From Diogma glabrata (Eukaryota > Arthropoda > Insecta > Diptera > Cylindrotomidae), in the NCBI GenBank assembly GCA_963693315.1, contig OY856188.1, positions 158,420,694 through 158,484,693 of the forward strand: a stretch of 64,000 nucleotides of DNA. The letters run 5' to 3'. Under the pieces are notes generated by a model. The model had not been told where the DNA came from, ran no database searches, and was given only the letters and a program-made list of their open reading frames with translations. Positions 41,465-53,145 of this stretch are shown in pieces. Position 1 is the stretch's first letter. The number at the start of each line of letters is the position of its first letter. A program made the position numbers and the translations under genes.

Positions 41465-41615
41465 AAAAATAGTATGTGATGCACGGACGTAAGCCATTTT
41501 GGACTTAATGTGGGTGCAAATCTCGGCTGGCGCCTCGATTCACAACCTCCACATACGTCCAAAAACTTTAGCTTTACGTCCTTGCATCATAATGTACTAT
41601 TTGTGTTATCTAATA
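41465..41615. repeat. Imperfect 150-bp palindrome
   Basis: AATAGTATGTGATGCACGGA and CGTAAGCCATTTTGGAC on the left mirror GTCCAAAAACTTTAGCTTTA and TCCTTGCATCATAATGTACT on the right around a GC-rich centre, TCTCGGCTGGCGCCTCG. Confidence 0.75.
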
Positions 41616-41632
41616 ATATTTACTAGGAGGGC

Positions 41633-42062
41633 CCGGCGTGCTTCTCTACGCTTATAAATAAAATTTTTGCGTAGACATTTTGTTGACGTATAGAAGCAAT
41701 GATAACAAAAAGTGGTAATGAGAAATGCTAGCATATAATTTTTAATTTTTCTTTTAAACATATGAATGAAAAATAATCAGAACTCTAGCTGACCAGTTCG
41801 GATATATGAAAAATTAGCGATCAAATAAGTTAGAGATCAAATAAGCTTACTTGAAAACTTATTTGATCGCTAATTTTTCATATATCCGAACTGATCAGCT
41901 AGAGTTCTGATTATTTTTCATTCATATATTTAAAAGAAAAATTAAAAATTATATGCTAGCATTTCTCATTACCACTTTTTAAAATCATTGCTTCTACGTC
42001 AACAAAATGTCTACGCAAAAACTTTATTTAGAAGCGTAGCGAAGCACGCCGGGCCCTCCTAA
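41633..42062. mobile_element. Palindrome with Helitron 3' ends on both sides
   Basis: Both ends carry the Helitron 3' signature: the left is CTAGGAGGGCCCGGCGTGCT (reverse complement ends CCCTCCTAG) and the right ends CACGCCGGGCCCTCCTAA. CTAG and CTAA both fit CTRR, each followed by T outside. The arms (41633-41829 and 41858-42062) match almost completely around a 28-base spacer that holds a partial arm copy. The arm resembles the 3' end of the Helitrons at 3942 and 56094. No TC-type 5' end is present. Confidence 0.85.
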
Positions 42063-42675
42063 TATTAAAAATTCTAACAATCAAATTTACGATCTCAAAT
42101 TACCATACCAAACACACACATTACAAAATTGTCACTGAAAAAAAAATACAACAATCAATAATCAATTTTTTATCCTCTTTCATTCACAAACAATATATAT
42201 TAAAAATTCTTACAATCAAATTTACGATCTCAAACTATCATACCAAACACACACATTACAAAATTGTCGCTGAAAAAAAAATACAACAATCAATAATCAA
42301 TTTTTTATCCTCTTTCATTCACAAACAATATATATTAAAAATTCTAACAATCAAATTTACGATCTCAAACTATCATACCAAACACACACATTACAAAATT
42401 GTCGCTGAAAAAAAAATTCAATAATCAATATTTTATTCTCTTTCATTCACAAACAATATATATTAAAAATTCTAGCAATCAAATTTACGATCTCAAACTA
42501 TCATACCAAACACACACATTACAAAATTGTCGCTATATATTAAAAATTCTAACAATCAAATCTACGATCTCAAACTATCATACCAAACACACACATTACA
42601 AAATTGTCGCTGGGAAAAAAATACAACAATCAATAGTCAATTTTTTATCCTCTTTTATTCACAAACAATACATAT
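42063..42675. repeat. Tandem array, about 135-bp unit, five copies
   Basis: Units start at 42063, 42199, 42334, 42462 and 42539 with ATTAAAAATTCTAACAATCA, then ACACACACATTACAAAATTG and TCTTTCATTCACAAACAATA. The fourth unit is cut to 77 bp. The array begins at the very base after the Helitron-type CTAA end. A 94-codon frame through it is a by-product. Confidence 0.9.
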
Positions 42676-43101
42676 TTTACTAAATATTCAACGTATTAAT
42701 ATATAAGATAAAACAACAAAGAAAAATAACGTCCATACTCTCCTAGATCAATGCATAAACTGAAAAGAAAATAGAAAATACTATAAACAAAGAAAAGATT
42801 TGGACGAGTCCATTTGATCCATTTGATTTGATTTGAGGGGAGGCAGTTGAATTCAAAAATACATTATAATTTGTCTATAACTTTTTTATTTATGATCCGA
42901 AAAATCCCAAAAATCTCTCAGATCTAGGTTAGCAGTGAAATATCAGTTAGCAGTGAAAATTTGGAATGAGTGAAAATTCGAATAAAAAAGCCTTAGGTAC
43001 AAAGTACAAAGTTAGCGTATTAATATATAAGAAGATATGTTCATAAAATAAATTTCCATGAGATATTCCTTTTTTTGTAGCTTTCAAGCAATAATTGAAA
43101 C
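42676..43101. other. Gene-free AT-rich stretch
   Basis: Contains CGTATTAATATATAAGA twice (42691 and 43016), bracketing about 330 bp. No gene. Confidence 0.4.
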
Positions 43102-43109
43102 GTCTACGT

Positions 43110-45304
43110 TAGGGATTCTCTCCCGGGATCCCAGGATCCCGCAGTGAAAAAGACTCATAAGAAATCCCGAGAATCAGACTGATTTCCGGGATTTCCCGTA
43201 ATACTGGAAATTGTTGGATATTAGATTTAAAATTATCTTTTTAGAAAAATTTATTAATATTAATTATATTATTTTAATTATATTAATTTCCAATCCCATA
43301 CAAAACATATGTATTTTATGCAATATTTTGCTATCAAAATTAAAAACGTTAAAGCCAATTTCATTTTACATGTGCTGCGTATAATATATCAAAATTCAAT
43401 TTAATTTTTATTTAAAATCCCTTGATATAAGTATAAAACAGAACACATATGTGAACAATACAGTATTGCAGTGGCAAATGGCTGTTTACAAATTACCTAA
43501 CGAAACTTTTGCCGTTTTACGTAGATGAACCACTTGTATCTACAGCTTCAACATTAAGTTACACGAAAAAATTGATGCCCTATTTGAAATGACACATGTG
43601 CGGCAAATGTTATTGAATGCTCATATGACGTCAAAAAAGTCATAAAGGAAATGAAAATCTATGAAGCAAATGGTAAACAAATAGAAAATATTACCAAGTT
43701 ATATAAACGACATAGGTTGCAGCCGAGCGAGCTATTTCCGCAGCCGGTTTATTTATAATTAAAATTAGAACTTCACTTAGTGGTATAGTTCAATCGATAC
43801 CTTTGTTTTTTGTTGCCCTCCACTAACGTCTTGAGCAACAAATTTTCACTCGGAACGAAATTTATAACATTACACCATTTACACCCGCTACAGTTGCTCT
43901 GGTGTGACGTGAAAGGTTTGCATATTTAGGTGACATCGATTTAAACTATTTAGATACCCGTTAATCTATAATAAATTAAATAATTATTAAATTTGTTGAT
44001 TTAATAAAAATGTTTTATTTTTAATAAATTTATACAAAATAGTCAAATCAGCAACATTTCTTCTGTGCTGCAAGGAATGAAGTCCTTTAGTAAGACTTGA
44101 GTTGTTAAGGCGTTTAATAGATCTTCTCTATACAGAATCAAGACATTTTAAACTACCAAAATATGCTCCACCGCATATGAGAGAACAATATTCCATTGAC
44201 GTATAAATGATTCATATATTAAAAGAAGTTGCTCGCTATTGAAAAACTTACGATATCGCCCTAAAAATCCTAGTTTTTGAACAGTGTTTTTAGCTGGCAT
44301 TAAAAATATAAGAATTAAGCTTCATATTATTTTTAATTTCAACTCCTAGAAGTCTGACAGACTCTTTCTTTACAAGATCTTGGGGACCAAACTTTAATGG
44401 AAAAGGATTAGGTGTCGTTATTCTAGAAAAATGACAAGCCTTTGATTTGCTTATATTAAATTTAATACTATTAGCAATACCCCAATCCATAATTGTATTA
44501 AGAGCAGTGTTAGGGGCATCTATCAATTTCGATCAATAGTCACTATGTAGGCGCTAAGAGTGAATAAAATTTAGGTGCTTTATGAGACGCATGAAGCGTG
44601 GTATCATCAGTAAAACTATGTATTGGTTGAACCATTAAACAAATCATTAATACAGATGAGAAAAAGAGTAGGTGGCAAAACGGAACCTTGAGGAACTCCT
44701 GTATTAGTTGATAAAATATTCGATGACACACCGTCAACATTGACCCGAAATTTCTGTTTTATGGATATAAAGCTCTGTATCTAGAATGTAAGTGGCTGTA
44801 AACTAGCCAGTTTCCATATTTCAGAAAAAATCCCTTTCTTATATGACAAATAGCAGAAGAAGGATTAGAGGAATACGATCAGATTCAGATGCATTGTTAG
44901 AACTAATTTGGGTTAAACTTTCGGTTAAAGTATTTTTCGAATAATGTTTTTACGAAAAATTATCCACCTCATTTTATAAGAAGCTTTACGAATAGGTTTA
45001 GGTTGGAAAATAGGGTCTTCTAATGTAGAATTGATAGAGAAATAACGCCCAAGCCAAATCGCTTTCTCTTTTGGGTCAATAAAAGGTACATCTCTATCAA
45101 CAAGAAGTGGTAGGGAAGAAAAACTTGTTTTAACTAAACTCCAACAATTATAATGTATGTCTATTCTATTTTAAAAAAATTAACATTTAGTTTAACTTGT
45201 CTTATATGTTTTATCCCGGGATAAATCCCGGGATATCCCGGGATATATGTGATTTTATCCCGTCATCCTGGGAAAGAAAATTTAACAAGAATTGAGAAGC
45301 CGTA
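43110..45304. mobile_element. hAT-like transposon with 8-bp target duplication
   Basis: GTCTACGT stands immediately outside both ends (43102-43109 and 45305-45312). The ends are short inverted repeats, TAGGGATTCTC on the left and TACGGCTTCTC (reverse complement) on the right. Subterminal CCCGGGAT/ATCCCGGG palindromes occur at 43122-43145 and 45213-45245. An 8-bp duplication with short TIRs fits hAT. A possible coding scrap (KKVIKEMKIYEANGK, about 43630-43675) remains, too short to classify. A LINE remnant fills most of the interior. Confidence 0.75.
43885..45170 (-). pseudogene. LINE ORF2 remnant inside the hAT-like element
   Basis: In minus-strand order: LPLLVDRDVPFIDPKEKAIW (about 45100), GVPQGSVLPPTLFLICINDL (about 44690), SFTDDTTLHAS (RT box B, about 44610), FNISKSKACHFSRI and VRLLGVEIKN (about 44350-44460), then the YKSFIRH-like region and QRRSIKRL (about 44080-44240). 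Frameshifts and deletions separate them. It is in the same CR1/Jockey-type family as 13.98 and 39.4 kb and extends further 5'. An AT-rich insert of about 70 bp lies near 43975-44045. Confidence 0.7.
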
Positions 45305-45312
45305 GTCTACGT

Positions 45313-47759
45313 CACTTTAACTAAAATAAACAGATAAAATGTTTACATGACGTACTTTTAGAGCACAATTATTTGTCTATTTATTTAAATTTCAAATCAT
45401 TGTAATAAAGATTTACAATATTTAGTATTCTATATTAATATTTACAATATTAGTATCGTTATTAATGATATTGCAATTTATGAACAATCAGAATAAGAAT
45501 AGCTATCTAGAGAAGAGGTAAGTAAGTCAAGAGTAAACTTTGATGCAAATTTAAATAATATTTAATTCTTCCTTATAATGTATCAAATGTTTCATCTTTG
45601 TTATGAAATGGTAGTTATAAACATTTTATTTGATTGTCAAGCTTTAAATAATATGTACAATTATTTTTATTATTCCATAAATAATTAAAGCGATTTTTTG
45701 TTGCATTTTTGGTAATAAATATAAATATAAATATATAACATAAACATTAATATTTATTTATGTAAATATAGCTATTTTATTATAAATTAATGCAGTTATC
45801 AAATATTTTTTACAATACAAACAAAAAATATTTAAAATTTTACTGTTCAAAAATTATTCAAAAGAACTTTTTTTCACTTATAAAGTTTATAAATAAATTT
45901 TAGTTAATTTAAATAACAGAAAAACGTTTACATTTGAATTATGAATTTCAAAACAGCAATAAAGTAAACAATTAGAACAAGTTATTATTAGGATTTTAAA
46001 TTTTAATTAGGTTGTGGTTATTTTTATAACTTTTGCAATTGTTTTAACATAATTATTTTTGCCAATAAAATTTATTGCTGACAGAGATGGGTCAACTTGC
46101 AGGTTTTAGTCTTTGATAAACGTCAGTGTTTACTGTTTAATAATCAACCAAAATTAACAGAAATCAATTTTAAAAATAACGAATGTACATTATTTATATA
46201 CGTTTAGGTGCAGACGTCCACCTGGTTGATACTGATGATTAGTAACATACACTGTTGTATATTATGACAGTGAATATATTATTATTCACATAGAGTTACT
46301 TTGTAAGACTTGGCATTAAATATATAGAACATTGAGCTCCTTTCGAAATCATAGAAAACGACCTCAAGTATTTGTTTAAGATTACTTAAAATAATGCCTG
46401 AATTCATTCATATCTTAATTTTTATACATTTTATGCTAGGAACCTTCTCTTTGATCATCTAACGCTTGGCTAAACTTCATCAATGACTAAATTGAAAATA
46501 CAACTATCTGGCGTAGGCCTTTGTGCCCATATCATCCTATATACTAGCATATATATTATATACTACCCAACACCAATACTTAATATCTAAATCGGCTCTG
46601 TAATTCTAATTTAGAAAAGACCAGTGGATTTGATTGGATTCGAACCATTAACAATAGGATACGCATAGTCTAGCGTTTTACAAAATCATATCGTCGGCTT
46701 AGAGTGTAAACCTGCTAAATTTATTTTTATCGTTATAACGTTTTTTAAATTATTCAAAAAGTGAAAAAAAAAGATACACAATCGAGAAGAAATTTCACTT
46801 TCAGTTTTATTTTTAAATCGTCAAAAACGCGTGATATGTAAAACTGCAAAATGCATAACTTCAAAATGTTGGCTGCTAGCTCCATGTTAACCGTCATTTT
46901 GTACCGAGCTTTTGGTGCCGGCACGTGTGCTCCTGCAGTAATTACATATTTCTGTGATAATAGTGTAAATAAAGGTTAAGACTTAAAAAACTACAAAGGC
47001 ATGTGTTTGTATTGTTATCTTGTTATTTTTTTGTGTCGACAAATAATTAAAATGATGTTATTAAAAATTAAAATAACTTACAACCCAATCAGATGGAAGT
47101 TTAAGTTTTCCTTAGAATAAATATGAAATTTATTGTACTTAGCAGGTATTGCATATCATAATATCATATACCTAGGGATATTATTTTGAAAACGTGTACA
47201 TTTTTTGTCGATTTTTAAATTTTTGATTTTCAGAAAATCTGAAATTTTGATATATTGTTGGTATTGACGAAATAAAGAAGTAATTTCTGAATTTTTTTTT
47301 TTGAGTACTGTGAATCGGACGGAGTCATGTGCGTGTGAATTTTTGAGGCTTTTTCACGATATTTTGTTATGGTGTTCAATGTTTTGCTTATAGATCCTAC
47401 AAATTTCATGCGATTTACGTATATTTTTGCAAGTAAAGAGAAAATGTTGAATAATTGAAATGTAATAATTTGTCTCTTTTCCGCTATGTGGCGCGTTAAA
47501 CCTTGGTTTACTTCAAAGCTCATATCTCAAAAACCGTCCAATTATTTTTTGGTTTTCACAAATTGTAAAGTAAGTACATGCAGCTATGAAACTATGAATT
47601 TTAAATATATTGACCGATCTGTGTATTAAATCTTCTACAAATTCATCCTTTTTTCCATGGGTTCCAACGAATATCTATCTTGTATTAACCATTGCATAAA
47701 CAATTGCACATAATGTATTTCTTCGTAACATTCAAGAGATTCCAAAATATTTTCTGTCT
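45313..47759. other. Gene-free region
   Basis: No supported gene. A B-box-like GGTTCGAATCC on the minus strand near 46637 may be a tRNA-derived scrap, but no A box or fold supports it. A GC-richer patch at 46860-46950 has a 37-codon frame without homology that I can name. Confidence 0.35.
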
Positions 47760-47873
47760 GAGGTTCCACGATATTTTTACAAGCATTGCATATATTTGTT
47801 GTTCAATCCACTGTCTGAGCTTCCACGATATTTTTATAAGCATTGCATATATTTGTTGTTCAATCCACTGTAT
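47760..47873. repeat. Tandem duplication of 57 bp
   Basis: GAGGTTCCACGATATTTTTA at 47760 recurs as GAGCTTCCACGATATTTTTA at 47817; the two 57-bp units differ at about two bases. The repeated 19-residue pattern in frames here reflects this only. Confidence 0.85.
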
Positions 47874-48439
47874 CATTAGAACAACTTAGTCTCTTAAGCA
47901 GGTCTTTTTCATTTTTTATTTCAATTTAACAGTGGTTTACACATCAAACGTACATTTTTATGTATCATGCTGCATAAATCGAGACTTATTTCATATCTTT
48001 CATATTTTTTGTTAGTAAATACCTAAATGGGGGTTTCTCGTTAACGAAACAAAATGCCTGTCTGTAATTTGAGTATCTTTTCATTCAAAGACTAAATATT
48101 TGAAAAAAAAAAACAAAAATAAATAAAAAATGTTCTTTTAGATTTCGGCATCTTTAAAAATCAAATTTTTTTAAAAGTTAAACTAAAAACTTTTATGCCA
48201 AATTAGCAAAAAAATATTTGCGAATATTTCGAAAGCAAGTTGATCGATAATAGCACGAGGCCGTAGGGCGGGGGCTATTATAAGTGTCACTTGTTTGAGG
48301 AATTTCCCAAAAATTATGAGAATTTATCACTGGTCAAGGGGAATTCGTTTAGAAAATTTTTTGCCATTTTTGATTTCGTTGTATTTTTTTATATGTTTTA
48401 TGCATTATATGTGAATTGTTTTTATTTATTCTGGCCTAC

Positions 48440-50835
48440 TATAAATCTATCGAGGCGTTAAACAATAGTAGTTTAACCAATCAGTGTTTAATATATTAGT
48501 TTAATCTTAAGCAAAAGTTTAAAATTCGAACGAGGCACGAGCGAGAATTTTTAATTTGAGAGAGAATCAAATACATTAAACACGAATTGATTACATTACT
48601 TTATTCTCTGACAAAAAATTATGTATTTTATAAAATAGAAACGTTTCCTTCAATTACAACAATAAATCTTTATTGTTTTAATTGATAAATCAAATTTCTG
48701 GTTAAAAAAACCCTGATTATAGAAAACCCCAATCCCATACATTATACAATCAACCATATTCAAAAAAATAATAAGAGAACTAATTTAACTTAAAATTTGA
48801 TTTTTGAACAAAACGTATTAGTCTAAGAGCCAGTGACCGGCAGATTTACGGTATTTTAGCAAATTCCATATTGATGCTTGGTATAGTTTTTCACCTGCCG
48901 TAGTTGAAATGGGTATTCACTATCCCCGCCGATGGTTCCTTTGGGCTTGTCCGCTAGTCAAAAAACCTAAAAATTGACTTCAAAAACGTGACTTCAGCAT
49001 GTCTGCTGTTTTAATATCTTAAAGTATACAATCTTTTTTTATTAAAAAATCCAATGGCAGACACCTACTCCGGTTCCGAGTATGTTTTTTTAAATTTCAA
49101 AGTTTTAAAATTTCATGAAAATTTACTTTATTTCAGCAAAGCTGAAATTTGTATATGTTATTTACATTATTATTATACATATATATTTTAAGAAGCACAC
49201 ACAGGGCGGTTCCAACATGCGGGCACACGCTATAAGGCTTTCTTTGTCAGAATGGGAATGAAAGCGAATCAGTAGTCATACGTATTGTGAATAATTTTTA
49301 TGAATGTTATAATTTAATAGTCTGTTAAGTAATAAAAATATAATTTCCTCTAAAGAAATAAACAAAACTTTTTAATTTTCTTAATCATACAGATTTGGTT
49401 ATATATTTATTTTAACATAACAAATTAAAATAGGAATACAGACAGAAGTTGACGGCTGTTGCATTGATTGCGGCAACGAGTGTATAATTGACTGAGATGG
49501 AGATGAAGACGTTTCTATAATTTTTTATGTTGTATGATAATAATTTTTTTCAATGCTGTAAATGTCTTGTAACAAGTACGATGATAGCCACTAACTAACT
49601 AACTAACTAAATGTAAAATAACATCACTATATTTTAAATTATGAAATTTTCGTAAACGCAAAATAGTCTGACATTTCTTAAAAGTTTTCTCTGAAAAGAT
49701 ATGTACACTTTCACCAGCATTTAAATTTCAAAATGCACAGATTAATTCATTTGCCATGATTTAAAATTTTAAGTGCATTTAAAAAAAAAATCACAAATTT
49801 AAATATAAAATAAATTACACATGCTTCTATTAAAAATTTGAGAACGAATGGAATGGAGCAGAAAACCGTTAGAACATTCCAGGTATACAATAAACTCACG
49901 AAATAATAAATATTCATTATTATGAAACTCCACAAATGTGAACACTTTTTTCTTCCCTTGACTATTCTAAAGTATGAATGAAAAAATAAAGCTTGTTTAC
50001 ATTTCACAGCTATGAAGACTATTTCTTAAAAATGTCGTCGGAATTCAATCAGAAAGAAAGACATCATTCAAAAAAGGTTCAAAATGTATAGTCATTGTGT
50101 ATGTTCAATAAACCTTCTCCATCATATGATTATAAAAATTAAAAAATTTTGTTTATTTCTTTAGAAGAAATTATACTTTTATTACTTAACAGACTATTGA
50201 ATTATAACAATCATAAAAATTATTCACAATACGTATGACTACTGATTCGCTTTCGTTCCCATTCTGACAAAGAAAGCCTTATAGCGTGTGCCCGCATGTT
50301 GGAACCGCCCTGTGTGTATTTCTTAAAATATATATATGTATAATAATAATGTAAATAACATATACAAATTTCAGCTTTGCTGAAATAAAGTAAATTTTAA
50401 TGAAATTTTAAAACTTTCAAATTTAAAAAAAAATACTCGGAACCGTAGTAGGTGTCTGCCATTGGATTTTTTAATAAAAAAGATTGTATACTTTAAGATA
50501 TTAAAACAGCAGACATGCTGAAGTCACTTTTTTGAAGTCAATTTTTAGGTGTTTTGACTTGCGGACACGCCCAAAGGAACCATCGGCGGGTATAGTGAAT
50601 ACCCATTTCAACTACGGCAGGTGAAAAACTATACCTAGCATCAATATGGAGTTTGCTAAAATAACGTAAATCTGCCGGTCACTGGGTCTCAGTCTATATC
50701 AAAACCATTGTGATTATAATTTGAAAATAATCTTAATTCAATCAAAACAATTTGACCAATTGAAATTATACCATTTTTTATAGGAAAGTTTTCATTAGAC
50801 AATAAAGACTAGTCTAGATACCTTAAAAACAGGCA
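48440..50835. repeat. Dispersed repeat, inverted copy of 7.85-8.33 kb, split by a transposon
   Basis: 48500-48818 and 50697-50830 together are the reverse complement of 7.85-8.33 kb, including GAACGAGGCACGAGCGAG and TTAAAACAATAAAGATTTAT-type sequence. The element at 48821-50694 interrupts it. The unsplit copy at 7.9 kb shows the empty site approximately. Confidence 0.75.
48821..50694. mobile_element. TIR element with arms of about 570 bp, TA target
   Basis: Left GTCTAAGAGCCAGTGACCGG and right (reverse complement) GACTGAGACCCAGTGACCGG are terminal repeats, each flanked by TA. The inverted match runs about 570 bp inward (GGGCGGTTCCAACATGCGGG against CCCGCATGTTGGAACCGCCC). The interior (49390-50095) has no transposase motif; its 86-residue frame is hydrophobic but unrecognised. 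A short AACT tandem lies near 49590. Probably non-autonomous. Confidence 0.8.
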
Positions 50836-51204
50836 AAATATGGAAAAAATTAGTAACAGGATGCAAACAATTGGATAAATAAGAAAATATTGCGCAAATG
50901 ATGGGAAACATAAATTAAAGGTGATCCGACCTACGGGGGTGAAATGGGGTGAGATTTTAGATGGTTTTTCATGATTTTCAGCGAAACTAGACCTTTTATT
51001 GTAAAAAGTTTAAAAAAAGTTGTAGGTAATAAAAAGGTCTATAACTTTTATGTCGGCCAGTTTTTCACATAAACTAAAATTTGCCGTTTAAATAGAACAA
51101 ACCAAGAAAAAAAAGTCTTTTCGTTATTAATTTTTATCTCCCACAAAAAAAAAATTTTTCACACAATTTGGCGAAAACGTACCTTATTATGTCCCTAATA
51201 GGCT

Positions 51205-52215
51205 GTATTTTTACACACTTTTATTTAACTTGACTTTTGAGAGCTTTGATGGGTGGAATTTTGTGATTCATTTTTCAGTAACTTCCCATTATGTGATTGA
51301 TCCCAAATTGAAAAGACAAGTTTGTTGAAGCAGTCAGTACGTATTTCTAAAACGTTTAAAGCAAAAAACTTTATAAAACTGAAGAAAAAAAAATTCAAAT
51401 TTTTCTTCACTCTGAAAGACCTTAAAGATATGCACTGAAATCCTCATAATCTGGTTGACTCATTTTGAGCGAAGGAATTTTGTTAATACTGTGTATATCA
51501 TTATAATCATAGACATCATGCATGTTTGTGTCATTTTATATGGATAAAAGGCCTTATATTATAAATAATGAACACAAAAAAAAATAAAAGTACGAAATTT
51601 CGTTCTAATTTCAAAGCTTATAGACCTTTTTCCTTAAAGTTCAAATCGTTATTTTGGTGTATTTGACAACAGCAATGATAATTAAAAATCAGTTATTATG
51701 TATGAAAATATGAAAATCCATAAGATCTGAATGACACATTTTCCACGTTAGAATTTCGCTCATACTAAGTATATCATTATAATATATGATATATTACACA
51801 TTTTTGTCATTATTATTATTACACACTTTTATTTAACTTGAGATTTGACAGTTGTGTTGGGTGGAATTTTGTCATCAATTTTTCAACTACTTCCCATTAT
51901 GGGATTAGTATCAAATTTAAAAAGCAAGTTTGTTGAACCAGTCTACGCGTTTCTAAAAGTTTTAAACTAAAAAACTTAATAAAACTGAAAAAAAAAATTC
52001 AATTTTTATATAATTTTTTCTCCATCTCTAAGAGCTTTAGAATTTATATGAATATCCATAAGATCTGAATGACCCATTTACCGCGCTGAAATTTTGCTCG
52101 TACTGAGTATCTCATTGTAATAGAGGACATATTACACATTTTTGTCATTTTTATATGAAAAAATGGCCTTAAATTGTAAATAATGAGTGATTCGTATTTC
52201 GAAAATTTTAAATAA
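51205..52215. repeat. Degenerate tandem duplication, about 600-bp period
   Basis: TTACACACTTTTATTTAACT starts near 51210 and 51818; GGGTGGAATTTTGT, ACTTCCCATTATG and AAGTTTGTTGAA follow in both. The downstream block with AAGATCTGAATGACACATTT and CATTATAAT occurs near 51425, 51720 and 52060. No ORF is conserved. Confidence 0.65.
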
Positions 52216-52652
52216 TTGTTATTTCTTCCAAATCCAGATTGTTTTGTGTTCTCATTAAGTTTTTTTTACTATAGTTGCATAATTATTATTTTTTCAATAC
52301 ATTTTAATACATAATTAATGATTTCTAATTATCATTGCTGTATGTAATCTGTCAATTACATACAGTAATATAACGATTTGAATTTTAAGGAAAAAGCTCT
52401 ATAATTCAGACCTTTTTTCCGAAAAAAACAACTTAAAATTAAAACAATGAGCAAAGAAACGTACTAAACACACTGGATGTTTAAATAACATAATTACAAT
52501 TGTTATAGTGCAATTAACCTTATTAAAATTACTTTAAATTTCAAGGAATATTAAATTTTCGGTAAGTGATTTAATTGCTAGTTTTACTTATGGTGTATTT
52601 TCTGTGAAATAATGTGGTTAACTTATTTGTAAGTAAAATTATATAACTAAAA

Positions 52653-53140
52653 ACTCTAAAATAAAAAAATAAATAAAAAAAATTTAAAAAACACACTTTT
52701 TGAAAAACGAACTAAAAAGTAGAAAATAAATTTTGCATTCACACCAGCGTTATGTCTTTTATAATTATATTTTCTTTGAAATTGTAAGAAGAAAAAATAT
52801 TTAAATGGTATTTAACACATCTTAGCATAGATGCAAATATTAAATTTTTGACTAATTTAAAATGCTAATTTTCGATTGACAAACAGTTTTCCGTTCCCAT
52901 TTGTTACATAAAATAAAAGTGGGTGGCGCATTTAGAAAGGAAAGGGAATAACTACGTTGGTAGTCTCTATAAAGCATACATTTGTTCCTTTTCTATATTA
53001 ATGTATGCGTCAATTTCAAAGAAAATATAATTATGAAAGACATAACGCTGGTGTTAATGCAAAATTTATTTTCTACTTTTTAGTTCGTTTTTCAAAAAGT
53101 GTGTTTTTTAAATTTTTTTTATTTATTTTTTTTTTATGAT
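52653..53140. mobile_element. MITE family copy B, with intact TIRs
   Basis: TIRs of about 110 bp run from AAAAAACACACTTTTTGAAA through CACCAGCGTTATGTCTTT on the left and are mirrored by AAAGACATAACGCTGGTG on the right. The interior matches copy A at 41013-41440, apart from a short deletion near 52965. Confidence 0.88.
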
Positions 53141-53145
53141 TAAAT

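Noticed and set aside
42063..42675. CRISPR-like array
   Set aside because: Whole 135-bp units repeat with no alternating unique spacers; it is a satellite in eukaryotic DNA.
42399..42683. 94-codon frame with repeated KSTISNYHTKHTHYKIV-type segments
   Set aside because: It is a translation of the 135-bp tandem array; no start or homology support.
46620..46690. Possible minus-strand tRNA (GGTTCGAATCC)
   Set aside because: The B box matches, but the A box, acceptor stem and anticodon arm do not form by eye.
46866..46979. Short plus-strand frame MLAASSMLTVILYRAF in a GC-richer patch
   Set aside because: Only 37 codons, no splice context that extends it convincingly and no recognised motif.
49747..50007. 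86-residue minus-strand hydrophobic frame inside the TIR element
   Set aside because: Could be read as a membrane protein, but T/A-rich DNA yields such frames by chance and no transposase or channel motif is present.
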